A stretch of DNA of 64,000 nucleotides, taken from Phaeacidiphilus oryzae TH49. Its GTDB lineage: Bacteria; Actinomycetota; Actinomycetes; Streptomycetales; Streptomycetaceae. Below are positions 1 to 7,560 of this stretch, in pieces. A model generated the notes under the pieces. It saw nothing but the letters and a program-made list of their open reading frames with translations. It searched no databases and was not told where the DNA came from. The stretch covers positions 3,852,055-3,916,054 of the forward strand of contig NZ_JQMQ01000005.1 in NCBI RefSeq assembly GCF_000744815.1, given 5' to 3'. A program made the translations under genes and the position numbers. Positions within the stretch are counted from its first letter, which is position 1; each line of letters begins with the position of its first letter.

Positions 1-952
1 AAAGCACAGCGCCCGTGACAGCACTCCCGTGCTCTATGAAACCGGGCTGAGGCTTCCGGTCCGTGAGGTGTATCTGCGACACGGAACCAGCAAAAAAGTC
101 ACCGTTCTCCTCTATGCCCGCGTCAAAAATGAGGACTTCCGGGGCGTCAGGTGCGGCTGCGGGCGGTGCCGGCAGTCCCACTCTAGGAGCCGAACGCAGT
201 GGTACAGAGGGAACTGGCCTGATGCGGGGCATTCTTCGGATGGAACGCAGTGGATTGAAGGCTGCAGCTTCTGGTGCCCGAGCAGTCGACAAAAAGACGG
301 GAACGAATGTAAGTCCGCCCACAACGTCGCGTCGATCGCCAGCAACTTCGCCCCCCAGCCGCCGGATGAAATCCTCGAACTTGTGGAATAGGGCATCCGA
401 AATGGGGTGCCGATCGCCCAATTCCGAATCCGGGTCCGGATGGAGAACAGCCTCAAATGCTTGTTGGGAAGAGCTAGCATCTGGGCCTGAAGAATGGGAA
501 TCTAAGACTTCCTCGCGCCTGGGAAGGTGGATCTTGGAGAATTGTCGTAGTTCTTCTGCGGCCGCACGTTCGTGTCGGTCTAGATGTTCCCCTTCGAGCA
601 TGCGTGAAAGATGCTCAAGGCTCGCATCGTCCCCCGCCACAACCAGAGACTTCGTAGCAACGTCCGACTCTACACGCCCTCTAAGAATTAGATCTTCTGT
701 AGCAGGGCGAGACCCCAGAGCAGTAAGCTGTAACAGCTTAATCAAATTCTTTGGAAAATAGCTATTTGCTAGGAAATTCGGAAGAAGGGTGGCTTCAAAT
801 ACAACATGTCGCGCACGCAACGAGGAATCCAGGCTGGTAGCTGATTCCTGTAGCGCTCTCGCTTGAGGCGCAAGAAGCTGTTTGGTTTCTTCCCATGAAT
901 ACGGATAGTACTTTGTTCCACCGCCGCTTGCTCGCTCCACAATTTCCGACAT
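1..952 (-). CDS. S8 subtilisin-like serine protease, IetS-like (3' end off window)
   Basis: This minus-strand frame stays open to the window edge, so only about 317 N-terminal residues are visible. Two subtilase landmarks can be read: the catalytic-Asp motif VLIFDAGI (Asp near residue 277) and, about 31 residues on, the catalytic-His motif HGSAV (His near 308). The Ser motif must lie outside the window. About 270 residues without a recognised domain precede the catalytic core, and no signal peptide is seen, so a cytoplasmic enzyme is expected. The start at 952 is preceded by a strong GGAGGAGAG ribosome site; an upstream ATG at 997 is possible. It lies 77 bases downstream of the AAA+ ATPase gene on the same strand. 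In IetAS pairs the subtilase is the toxic effector held in check by the ATPase; that role is inferred here. Base composition is AT-richer than in the rest of the window. Confidence 0.75.
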   Translation of the reverse strand, partial: MSEIVERASGGGTKYYPYSWEETKQLLAPQARALQESATSLDSSLRARHVVFEATLLPNFLANSYFPKNLIKLLQLTALGSRPATEDLILRGRVESDVATKSLVVAGDDASLEHLSRMLEGEHLDRHERAAAEELRQFSKIHLPRREEVLDSHSSGPDASSSQQAFEAVLHPDPDSELGDRHPISDALFHKFEDFIRRLGGEVAGDRRDVVGGLTFVPVFLSTARAPEAAAFNPLRSIRRMPRIRPVPSVPLRSAPRVGLPAPPAAAPDAPEVLIFDAGIEENGDFFAGSVSQIHLTDRKPQPGFIEHGSAVTGAVL

Positions 953-1029
953 CTGCTCTCCTCCAACGAGGATGCGTCCGCCTGGCTCCCTAGCCATCTT
1001 CCCCCCCAATACGACCAAACTGGATAAGG

Positions 1030-2238
1030 TTAATTCTTATCTGAAGCCGTCAGCATTCTGCTCACTGTCGGATGACTCACCCCGAGTAGGCTAGCGATCT
1101 TGCGTTGTGAAAGGCCGAGGTGCTTCTGCGCGGCAAGCGCGACACTCTTTCGAATAGCGGCATCATCCTTAACCTCCTCTCGGAGGCGCTTCATTGAGAA
1201 CTCAATAATGTGTCGATGCAGTTTCCGGAAGTCGCCGTCGTCAACCAACGAGGCACGCGCAATTTCATTGCATGAGCGAATGATGTCCGAGTGCGAAAAG
1301 CCGCCCAGCGACAAGGCGAGTAGACCAATAACGTCGTCGTCGATCTCGCCGATTTCAATAGCTGGGATTGTGGACAGGAGGTGGCTCCTCTCCTTGAAAT
1401 TAGGGAGAGGGAGATCGAGCAGTACGTCAAAGCGGCGCGTGATTGCGGAGTCAAGTAGATCCAGATGATTAGTTGCGGCGAGCAAGAGGCTCCCTGGAGG
1501 CCACCGATCAAGTTCAAGAAGTAGAACATTCACCAGGCGCTTTAGTTCCCCGATGTCGGCCGCGTCATCTCGGCGCTTGGCCAACGCATCGAATTCATCA
1601 ATAAATAGAGCGCATTCATTGCTGGTTGCATAATCAAGAATTGCCCGAACGTTGCGGCCTGTACGTCCAAGATAACTGGACATCACCGCCGCTAGATCGA
1701 CAACAACAAGCGGCAACTTCATCTGCTCTGCGATGTGAGAGGCTGTCATGGTCTTTCCGACACCTGGAGGGCCACTAAGGAGAACGCTCCGGGAAGGTTG
1801 CAGACCTGATTCGATCAATCGATCGCGAATCGAGCTCTCGGAAATCAATCTATCGACGCGCCGCCTTGATTCTTCATCAAGGACTGGGCCAACTGAAGAG
1901 CCAGGGCGCCCTGCCCTGAGTAGCGCTTGATTGGTTTCAGGGTCCCTCGGAAACTGCGACTCCCCTGCTCGCGAAGTAGTCCATGTGCCCTCACTCCGGC
2001 TGTTGCCTCTCAGAGGCGACGGCGTAGGCTCTGGGAGCGCCGTCAGCAGGGCCCTCAAGGCAGCCCGAAGCGTGACTGTGTGTGACCCGTCCGTCGGCGG
2101 CTGGCGGACCCAACTGCGACACAGTTCTCGTACGCGAGTGGAGCTTGGGTCGACCTCGAGAGCGATCTGCATCAGCTCAAGCAACGCTTGCTCTGTGCTG
2201 GTCAGACCGCTCCTAGGACCCTGCTCCGAAGTACCCAT
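1030..2238 (-). CDS. AAA+ ATPase with C-terminal helix-turn-helix, IetA-like
   Basis: A complete AAA+ module is visible: Walker A GPPGVGKT (about residues 156-163), Walker B ALFIDEFD (about 210-217), sensor-1 LLAATN (near 257), and a paired Arg at the usual finger position (ITRRFD). The last 30 residues, around LGLSQRKIASLLGVSHPTV, read as a helix-turn-helix of the kind used to bind DNA. The N-terminal 130 residues are not recognised. The partner is the downstream S8 protease; AAA+ ATPase next to subtilase is the IetAS arrangement, where the ATPase acts as antitoxin or sensor. The HTH suggests it may also control its own transcription (inference). The start is uncertain: ATG at 2238 is used, and a GTG at 2307, 28 bases after the Trypco1 stop, would add 23 residues. 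Neither has a clear ribosome site. Confidence 0.8.
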   Translation of the reverse strand: MGTSEQGPRSGLTSTEQALLELMQIALEVDPSSTRVRELCRSWVRQPPTDGSHTVTLRAALRALLTALPEPTPSPLRGNSRSEGTWTTSRAGESQFPRDPETNQALLRAGRPGSSVGPVLDEESRRRVDRLISESSIRDRLIESGLQPSRSVLLSGPPGVGKTMTASHIAEQMKLPLVVVDLAAVMSSYLGRTGRNVRAILDYATSNECALFIDEFDALAKRRDDAADIGELKRLVNVLLLELDRWPPGSLLLAATNHLDLLDSAITRRFDVLLDLPLPNFKERSHLLSTIPAIEIGEIDDDVIGLLALSLGGFSHSDIIRSCNEIARASLVDDGDFRKLHRHIIEFSMKRLREEVKDDAAIRKSVALAAQKHLGLSQRKIASLLGVSHPTVSRMLTASDKN

Positions 2239-2335
2239 GGAGCGCAGGTTACCAATGACTTGAGTCTCTGACCAGGGGCACTGCGTCAACTGGTACGAGA
2301 GAATCACTCGAAGTGCTTACGTGAACCACCGGCGA

Positions 2336-2668
2336 CTATCGTGTCCATTTTGCTCGGACTTCAAAGGTGGAGTCAGCCTTCGCCTTCCCGATCAGAGGAA
2401 CGCCAGCTTCGCCGCTCAATGAGACACCGAACTTAATCTCAAGCTCATCCGGCGCGGCATCGACCAGACGAGCTCGCACAGCAACAGACACGTCCTCGCA
2501 GGTCTGCACTATGGCTTCTCCCACCTGCCGCAAGTTTGTCAAGGCATGTTCTGACAGGTCGCGGCTGCCACGCAACAACTTCGACTGGTCGAAGCTTTCA
2601 ACCTCCAGAGGGGTGACTTCTATCAAGAAGACCGATTTGCCATCCTGTGCGTCAATAGTCTTGTACAT
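2336..2668 (-). CDS. Trypco1-domain (CU044_2847 family) protein
   Basis: A protein of about 110 residues made of one small domain. It opens with a strand-rich MYKTIDAQDGKSVFLIEV and closes with the pattern DELEIKFGVSLSGEAG, followed by a final strand pair. This is the layout of the trypsin-co-occurring domain 1 (Trypco1) described from bacterial conflict systems, where it sits beside a peptidase or an effector-associated module. The ATG at 2668 has a GAGG ribosome site 5 bases upstream, so a longer frame from 2800 is not needed. It is the first gene of a same-strand run with the AAA+ ATPase and the S8 protease. Its biochemical role is unknown; a sensor or adaptor for the protease is a reasonable guess. 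Confidence 0.7.
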   Translation of the reverse strand: MYKTIDAQDGKSVFLIEVTPLEVESFDQSKLLRGSRDLSEHALTNLRQVGEAIVQTCEDVSVAVRARLVDAAPDELEIKFGVSLSGEAGVPLIGKAKADSTFEVRAKWTR

Positions 2669-2991
2669 AACACCTCGCCCCGGGAGCATGTCTCTGTCAT
2701 ATGATCTCGGATAGATGCGCCTGGTGCTGCGATTCACCGAAACTGACTGTTGAGCAGGGCGTATGACCTGGGCCGAGCGTGCCTGATACCTGGTGGGCAC
2801 ATCGCCAGACTGGCTGATGTGAGCGCTGGGGTAGCGGGTTGGCGCTGCCTCGTGGTCTCAAAGCTGGTCTCACTGCAGGCAGAATCCGTGAGCGTCCACG
2901 GTTGTCTTGCGGCGTCCGCACGGGCCTGCTGACCTGCGGCGTTCCAGCCCTTTCGGACGCCGGCGGACGCCCGTGGAACAAGATCGGACAA
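2669..2991. other. Intergenic stretch upstream of the conflict genes; no gene seen
   Basis: About 320 bases between the Trypco1 start and the tRNA fragment. Several short frames cross it on both strands, but none has a recognisable product or a convincing ribosome site. It should hold the promoter for the minus-strand Trypco1-ATPase-protease run. It may also contain the decayed right end of an integrated element, since it abuts the tRNA fragment. Confidence 0.5.
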
Positions 2992-3034
2992 CTCGTAATG
3001 CGTAGGTCATCGGTTCGATTCCGATAGGAGGCTC
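2992..3034 (+). other. 3' fragment of tRNA-Thr(CGT): probable attachment-site scar
   Basis: The sequence runs from an anticodon loop CTCGTAA through the 3' half of the anticodon stem, a variable loop AGGTC, a complete T arm (ATCGG-TTCGATT-CCGAT) and the acceptor 3' strand AGGAGGC. This matches the 3' half of a tRNA-Thr with anticodon CGT. The bases before the loop cannot form the 5' half of the anticodon stem and no D arm is present, so it is not a working tRNA. A 3' tRNA half at the edge of AT-rich accessory DNA is what tyrosine-integrase elements leave as their distal att copy. The intact tRNA would then lie to the left of the window. Confidence 0.7.
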
Positions 3035-3041
3035 AGCGAAG

Positions 3042-3074
3042 GGCCAGGTCAGATAGCCTCTGACCTGGCCTTTT
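3042..3074 (+). terminator. Rho-independent terminator after the tRNA fragment
   Basis: A perfect 12-bp stem (GGCCAGGTCAGA paired with TCTGACCTGGCC) around a 5-base loop, followed by TTTTC. It starts 8 bases after the tRNA fragment, where a tRNA terminator is expected. A slightly degenerate copy occurs at 5945-5977. Confidence 0.8.
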
Positions 3075-3151
3075 CTGTTGTTCTGGATGCGGCGGCGTAC
3101 ACGCTCGAAGCGGGTGATCCAGCGGCTCCAGTTCGGCAGAGCCGGGAACGG

Positions 3152-3187
3152 ACGGGGCCAAGGTCGGGGGCCCTGGCCCCGTTTGTT
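3152..3187 (+). terminator. Possible terminator hairpin
   Basis: A 9-bp inverted repeat (ACGGGGCCA / TGGCCCCGT) followed on the plus strand by TTGTT. It sits just past the 3' end of the minus-strand permease gene and could work as its transcript end, although the T-run favours plus-strand transcripts. Confidence 0.4.
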
Positions 3188-3210
3188 CGCACTCGATGGA
3201 TCGGGTGGTG

Positions 3211-4536
3211 TCAGCCGAGTATCGCCTGTTCGGCCAGGACGCCGAGCAGGCCGAGGACGGCGAGCAGGGTGGTGTAGGTGGTCCGCACCTTGATCGCGTC
3301 GAGGACGGAGAGGTTGAAGTACTCCTTGAACATCCAGAAGCCCGGGTCGCTGACGTGCGAGAAGGCGATGGACCCGCAGGTCACGGCGAGGGTCATCAGC
3401 TCCGGCTTGGTGCCGCCGTGCGCCATCAGCGGCAGCACGACCGCGGAGGCGGTGACCGTGGCGACCGTGGCCGAGCCGAGCGCGACCCGCAGCAGCGCGG
3501 CGATCAGCCAGGCGAGGATGATCGGCGAGATCGACCAGTGGTCGGTCATCGTCTTGATGTAGTCCGAGGTCCCGCCGGCCTTCAGCACGCCGCTGAAGGC
3601 ACCGCCGGCCGCGATGATCAGCAGGATCATCGTCATCGACTTGGCGGCATCGGTGCAGGAGGCGGTCACCTCATGCACCGAGCGGCCGATCCGCGGGCCG
3701 AACGCCCAGGCCGCGATGATCAGGGCGATCAGTTCGGCAATCGTGGGATTGCCGATGAAGGCGACGGCGTCCAGGACCGGGTTGGTGGCACTGGTGATCA
3801 GCGCGACGATCGCGGCTCCGGCGATCAGCACCACTGGCAGCACAGCGATGCCGACCGACCAGCCCAGTCCCGGCAACTCGTCCTCGGCGAACTCCCGCTC
3901 GGAGACCAGACCTTCGGGGATCTCCGGGTCGATCCGGCGGACGAACGGCAGCCGGGGCCAGACCAGAGCGACGATCCCGCCCACCGGGACGGCGATGAAC
4001 AGGCCGTAGAGCAGGGTGAGTCCGATGGACGCGTGCAGCACCCCGGCGACCGCGGTGGGGCCGGGGTGCGGCGGCAGATAGCTGTGCATGGTCGACAGCG
4101 AGATAGACATCGGCAGGCCGACCCAGAGCAGGTTGGACCGGGTCGAGCGGGCGAGGGTGAAGCAGATCGGTACGACGATGACGAAGGCGGCCTCGTAGAA
4201 CATCGTGATGCCGATCAGCATCGAGGTAACCACCATCGCGACCTGCACACCGCGCGGGCCGAACAGCTTGATCAGTGAGTCGGCTATGCGCTGAGCGGCG
4301 CCGGCGTCGCCCATCACCCTTCCGACCATCGCGCCGAGCGTGATCAGCGCCATGACCGAGGCCATCTGGTTCCCGAGGCCCTTGGTCAACGCGTCCGGCA
4401 GATCCGCGGCCGGCACGCCCTGCACCAGACCGACGCCGGTGGCGACGACGAGCAGGGCGATGAAGGCATTGACCTTGAGCTTGGTCATCAGGAAGAGGAG
4501 GATCAGTACCCCGATCCCCACGACGACAAGTGGCAT
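3211..4536 (-). CDS. GntP-family gluconate:H+ symporter
   Basis: A protein of about 441 residues that is almost entirely hydrophobic, with roughly 12 membrane segments. It opens with PLVVVGIGVLILLFLMTKLK and has the GntP signatures around the AMVVTSMLIGITMFYEAAF segment and the HPGPTAVAG loop. The family takes up gluconate or related sugar acids by proton symport. The ATG at 4536 follows GAAGGGG at good spacing, so the extra 36 residues of a longer frame from 4644 are discarded. No gluconate kinase or regulator gene is adjacent. The gene lies between two copies of a tRNA-end/hairpin repeat, so it may have arrived as an islet, although its GC content looks native. Confidence 0.85.
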   Translation of the reverse strand: MPLVVVGIGVLILLFLMTKLKVNAFIALLVVATGVGLVQGVPAADLPDALTKGLGNQMASVMALITLGAMVGRVMGDAGAAQRIADSLIKLFGPRGVQVAMVVTSMLIGITMFYEAAFVIVVPICFTLARSTRSNLLWVGLPMSISLSTMHSYLPPHPGPTAVAGVLHASIGLTLLYGLFIAVPVGGIVALVWPRLPFVRRIDPEIPEGLVSEREFAEDELPGLGWSVGIAVLPVVLIAGAAIVALITSATNPVLDAVAFIGNPTIAELIALIIAAWAFGPRIGRSVHEVTASCTDAAKSMTMILLIIAAGGAFSGVLKAGGTSDYIKTMTDHWSISPIILAWLIAALLRVALGSATVATVTASAVVLPLMAHGGTKPELMTLAVTCGSIAFSHVSDPGFWMFKEYFNLSVLDAIKVRTTYTTLLAVLGLLGVLAEQAILG

Positions 4537-5093
4537 CCCAGTTCCCCTTCGAACTGCCCCGCTCCGAGACCGCTCGCGTATCAGATATGAAAGCGGCGTC
4601 CATGTATGTGCACGCAGGTTATGGATATGGACAGCAGGGGTCAATGGGTAAGGGGAGCGCAGATCGACAAGGCGTGCCCGGCCGAGGCGCCGCGCGAGGC
4701 CGGGGCGCGCTGTGCTGCGGCACTGCTGGCTTGGTGGTAGGCCGAGTCTCGTCGCAACCCGACCGATGCCAGCGTCCTTGGTTCGTCGCCGACTCCGGCA
4801 GTGTCACGCGCGGACTTCGCCGCGGGCGTCTGCCCTCAACGGCGAGCCGCTGGCCTGGATGTTTCCGATTCGCCGCGGCGGTCTTCAGGGAAGAGGCACT
4901 TGCGATCTCCGTGACGGCCCCGGTGATCGATGCGGACGGGCTTCGGCGGGCCTGACAGCGGATTGAGGCAGGAGCCGCGCGATCCCTGCGGAGGGGCCGG
5001 GCTGTGAACCGGCAGCCGAGCGCGCCACACGGAAGCCCCGCTCCCCCGCCACCGGAGCATCGGCCAAGACCACTCCCCGGCCGCGTACAGCTA
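4537..5093. other. About 560 bases without a confident gene; permease promoter region
   Basis: The part nearest the permease is the place for its promoter. Elsewhere short frames run on both strands with no recognisable domain. Around 4890-4955 the plus strand can be read as a short stretch reminiscent of the C-terminal part of an IclR-type regulator, but nothing upstream supports it. At best this is a decayed regulator remnant. Confidence 0.4.
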
Positions 5094-5771
5094 TCACGCG
5101 GGAGACCCTTTCGCAGGACGAAGCGGTGGCCCAAGCGCGCGCCGGAGTTGGCCGACCGGTGCGAGCACGTGTCCGCTGCCGCCCGCGCACCACCACACGG
5201 CCGCACCATCCCGCGCCAAGCCGTGGACGCCGAGATTGTGGCGGAGGCACTCCGGCCAGACCCGCCGGGTCCGTTCCAGGAGGCTCTCCTGGATCAGGTT
5301 CGCCAGGCTGGTCAAGGCCGTGACAGGGTGCTGGCACGCGTTCGGCGGAATGGGCCCGCCCCAGTCGAGCCTTTCACCGTCGGCCAGGCGGACACAGGCG
5401 CCTACCGGGAACCAGTCCTTCGAAATCTCGATCTCCGGATCGCCGTCGATCCACGTGGGCAGGTCGCGGGCCACGCTCCGCAGCGCGGCACGCAACAACT
5501 CCAGTCGCTCGGGGGCAAGGTCGAAGCCTGGTTCGAAGCCCGAGTCGTCCAGGATGCGCCAGGCCAAAGCCGTCATCTCTGCCGGCGATACGTCGGCCGG
5601 GGGCCGCTCGACAATCTCAAGGACGGCGTCGGTGCCGTGGCCACAGTCCATCAGTTCGCAGGCGAGAGCGACGACTTGCTCTGGATCGATCTGGTCTCCG
5701 CGCAGACCGAGGTAGACAGCTCGCATCAGCTGTTCGATGGTCGCTTCGTGCTCAGCCGTGGTGTCGCTCAC
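5094..5771 (-). CDS. Hypothetical protein
   Basis: A soluble protein of about 225 residues, rich in acidic and Leu residues, with no signal peptide or membrane segment. The GTG at 5771 (reading V-S-D-T-T) is chosen because sequence before it reads as non-coding Pro/Gly-rich translation. The first 100 residues are helical and acidic. The last 80 contain a run of conserved-looking Trp and His residues. I do not recognise the family; it resembles short actinobacterial proteins of unknown function. It lies between the permease and the second tRNA-end repeat, so it may belong to a mobile islet. Confidence 0.55.
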   Translation of the reverse strand: MSDTTAEHEATIEQLMRAVYLGLRGDQIDPEQVVALACELMDCGHGTDAVLEIVERPPADVSPAEMTALAWRILDDSGFEPGFDLAPERLELLRAALRSVARDLPTWIDGDPEIEISKDWFPVGACVRLADGERLDWGGPIPPNACQHPVTALTSLANLIQESLLERTRRVWPECLRHNLGVHGLARDGAAVWWCAGGSGHVLAPVGQLRRALGPPLRPAKGSPA

Positions 5772-5920
5772 CGACTCAGTATCCCGACGACACGTATCTG
5801 CTGCTGCTCCGTAAGGTGCAGCGTCTCCACCAGGCGGCCGGGCGTGGCCTGCGGGCGAGTCCCTGCCGGTCACGCTCGCTTGGGGCCCGCACACCCCCGC
5901 CGACCGCACCGCTGTGCTCG

Positions 5921-5983
5921 CCGACGACAGGAGGCTCGAAGCGGGGCCACGTCAGTTTGATGCTGACCTGGCCTTTTCTGTTT
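5921..5983 (+). repeat. Second copy of tRNA-end plus terminator (degenerate direct repeat of 3021-3080)
   Basis: This stretch repeats the acceptor end AGGAGGCTC of the tRNA-Thr fragment, then a hairpin GGCCACGTCAG / CTGACCTGGCC with one mismatch, then the same TTTTCTGTT tail. The run CTGACCTGGCCTTTTCTGTT is identical in both copies. The T arm is not preserved. It is a probable older att scar and still looks able to terminate plus-strand transcription. Confidence 0.65.
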
Positions 5984-5996
5984 GCGTGGGTTGGGG

Positions 5997-7454
5997 TCAG
6001 TGCTGCCAGGCCGTCAGGAGGTCCTGGGGGGCGAGGACGCGGTCCACCGGGAGGTCGGGGACGGTTCCTGAGGGGCAGATGGCCAGGAGGCGGGCCGCGG
6101 CCGCGCCGGGGATGTCGGAGCGGGCCTCGGCCAGGCGGTCCAGGTCGCGTCGTTCGAACGGGGCCCCTTCCCGCCACTTCACCGATCCGACCTCGAGGAC
6201 CCTCTTCGCTCCTGCCGCGGCGATCACCACGTCGTACTCCCGGCTGTTGTCGCGGTTCCACCAGGAGCCCACCTCTCCGGCCTCGGCCTCGGGCTGGTCG
6301 GTGCTCCGCTCCGCACGGTCCGCGGCGAGCCTGGAGACGGCTTCGTGGAGGAGGGGTTCCACGGCCCGTCCGCGCCAGCTCGCCCACCCTCGGGCGAAGC
6401 GGCTTACGGGGATGTCCGGTCGGCCGCGCGAGATGTGTGCCTGCTGTCCTTCGACGAAGCGGAACCAGAAGCGCAGATAGGGGTCGGCGATGCGGTACCG
6501 GCGGAGTTTGGTGGTGCGGATGGCGCCCACCGGCACGTCGATGGAGACCACGCCCTTGTCGTCTAGAACCTTCAGCGCTCTGGCCACGGCGGTCTGCCCC
6601 GCTGAGCCCGTCTCCGGAAGTCGTCCCACCACCTGGGTGAAGCCGGCGAGGCCCACCGGCTGCCCGCCGATCGCGGTGAGTACCCGGCGGGCCTGGGCGG
6701 CGTCGGGGAACTCCGCGTCCAGCGAGCGCTGACCCATCACCACCAAGTCGCCGTTCTCGTCCTGCAGTTGGGCGCGGACGAAGTCCTCGGTGCCGTCACA
6801 GCGGGCGAGGTCGAGCATCAGCCTCGGGTAGCCACCGGTGACCAGCACCGCGTCGAAGGCGTCCATGGCGGACCGGTCCGCCCCGAGGACCTCGGCGCAC
6901 TCGGCGGGGTCGAAGGGGCGCACGGTCAGCCCCTTGGCGCGGCCGTAGAGCGGACGGTCGTGCTCGGTCAGCCGCTCCATCATGGTCACGTCGGAACCGA
7001 TGAGGATGAAGAAGACCGGGGCGCCCTCCAACTGCTTGTCCCAGGCGTTCTGGAGGTAGCCCTCCAGGGTCGGATCGGTGGCCGCCGCCCAGGGGAACTC
7101 GTCGAAGACGACGATGGAAGGGGTGTCCCGGCAGGCCAGGGCGATCCGGCCGAACGCGTCGCGCCAGTCCGCCGGAGGCGTGGCGAAGAGGGAGTCGGCG
7201 TCCCTCAACGGAGTGGTCGCGGTGTGCAGCTCCTCGGTGAGCGCCCGCATCTGGGCGGCGGGGGCCGCGTTCTTCACCGCGCTGAAATAGAGGTAGGGAA
7301 GCCCCGACTGCTCCACGAAGCGGGTGATCAGCCGGGATTTGCCCACCTGCCGGCGGCCGCGTACGGCGAGCAGTTGCCCGGCTCCGTCCGCACGGATGCG
7401 ATCCAGGCGCTGCCGCAGATCGGCGAGCAGGCGGTCGCGGCCGTAGAAGCTCAT
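5997..7454 (-). CDS. DUF234-type AAA ATPase (ATPase_2 domain plus C-terminal DUF234)
   Basis: A 485-residue protein with an N-terminal P-loop ATPase: Walker A GRRQVGKS at 33-40, Walker B IVVFDEFPW at about 114-122. Its C-terminal half matches the DUF234 layout, with a winged-helix-like region and then a nuclease-like fold around RDNSREYDVVIAA and KRVLEVGSVKW. Such proteins are common in archaea and actinobacteria; their role is unproven and some are suspected to be selfish or defence-related. The ATG at 7454 has GGGAG upstream. A perfect 10-bp inverted repeat lies 17 bases upstream of the start and probably controls this gene. No partner gene is adjacent. Confidence 0.8.
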   Translation of the reverse strand: MSFYGRDRLLADLRQRLDRIRADGAGQLLAVRGRRQVGKSRLITRFVEQSGLPYLYFSAVKNAAPAAQMRALTEELHTATTPLRDADSLFATPPADWRDAFGRIALACRDTPSIVVFDEFPWAAATDPTLEGYLQNAWDKQLEGAPVFFILIGSDVTMMERLTEHDRPLYGRAKGLTVRPFDPAECAEVLGADRSAMDAFDAVLVTGGYPRLMLDLARCDGTEDFVRAQLQDENGDLVVMGQRSLDAEFPDAAQARRVLTAIGGQPVGLAGFTQVVGRLPETGSAGQTAVARALKVLDDKGVVSIDVPVGAIRTTKLRRYRIADPYLRFWFRFVEGQQAHISRGRPDIPVSRFARGWASWRGRAVEPLLHEAVSRLAADRAERSTDQPEAEAGEVGSWWNRDNSREYDVVIAAAGAKRVLEVGSVKWREGAPFERRDLDRLAEARSDIPGAAAARLLAICPSGTVPDLPVDRVLAPQDLLTAWQH

Positions 7455-7471
7455 CCGAGGTCTCCCAGGGA

Positions 7472-7508
7472 AAACTTACATCTGAGTAACATACATCTAT
7501 GTAAGTTT
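7472..7508. promoter_or_regulatory. Operator-like inverted repeat upstream of the DUF234 ATPase
   Basis: AAACTTACAT at 7472-7481 is the exact reverse complement of ATGTAAGTTT at 7499-7508, with a 17-base AT-rich spacer containing further TACAT repeats. In such GC-rich DNA this AT-rich dyad just upstream of the start is likely a regulator site overlapping the promoter. Confidence 0.6.
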
Positions 7509-7560
7509 AGCAGCCGGCAGGCCTGCGGCTCCCATGGCCCCGGCGAGGGGGCCGGCGGGT

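Noticed and set aside
63-761. Plus-strand and alternative minus-strand frames in the first kilobase
   Set aside because: The minus frame from 952 shows subtilase active-site motifs and a strong ribosome site; the others show Ser/Arg-rich shadow composition.
2992-3034. A functional tRNA gene
   Set aside because: Only the anticodon loop and 3' half are present; the 5' acceptor strand, D arm and 5' anticodon stem are missing.
4890-4955. Possible IclR-type regulator C-terminus on the plus strand
   Set aside because: The resemblance is limited to about 15 residues and no HTH or ligand domain can be found upstream in any frame.
4619-5209. Minus-strand 196-codon frame upstream of the permease
   Set aside because: No recognisable motif, Arg/Pro-rich shadow composition, and it overlaps the supported unknown gene ending at 5094.
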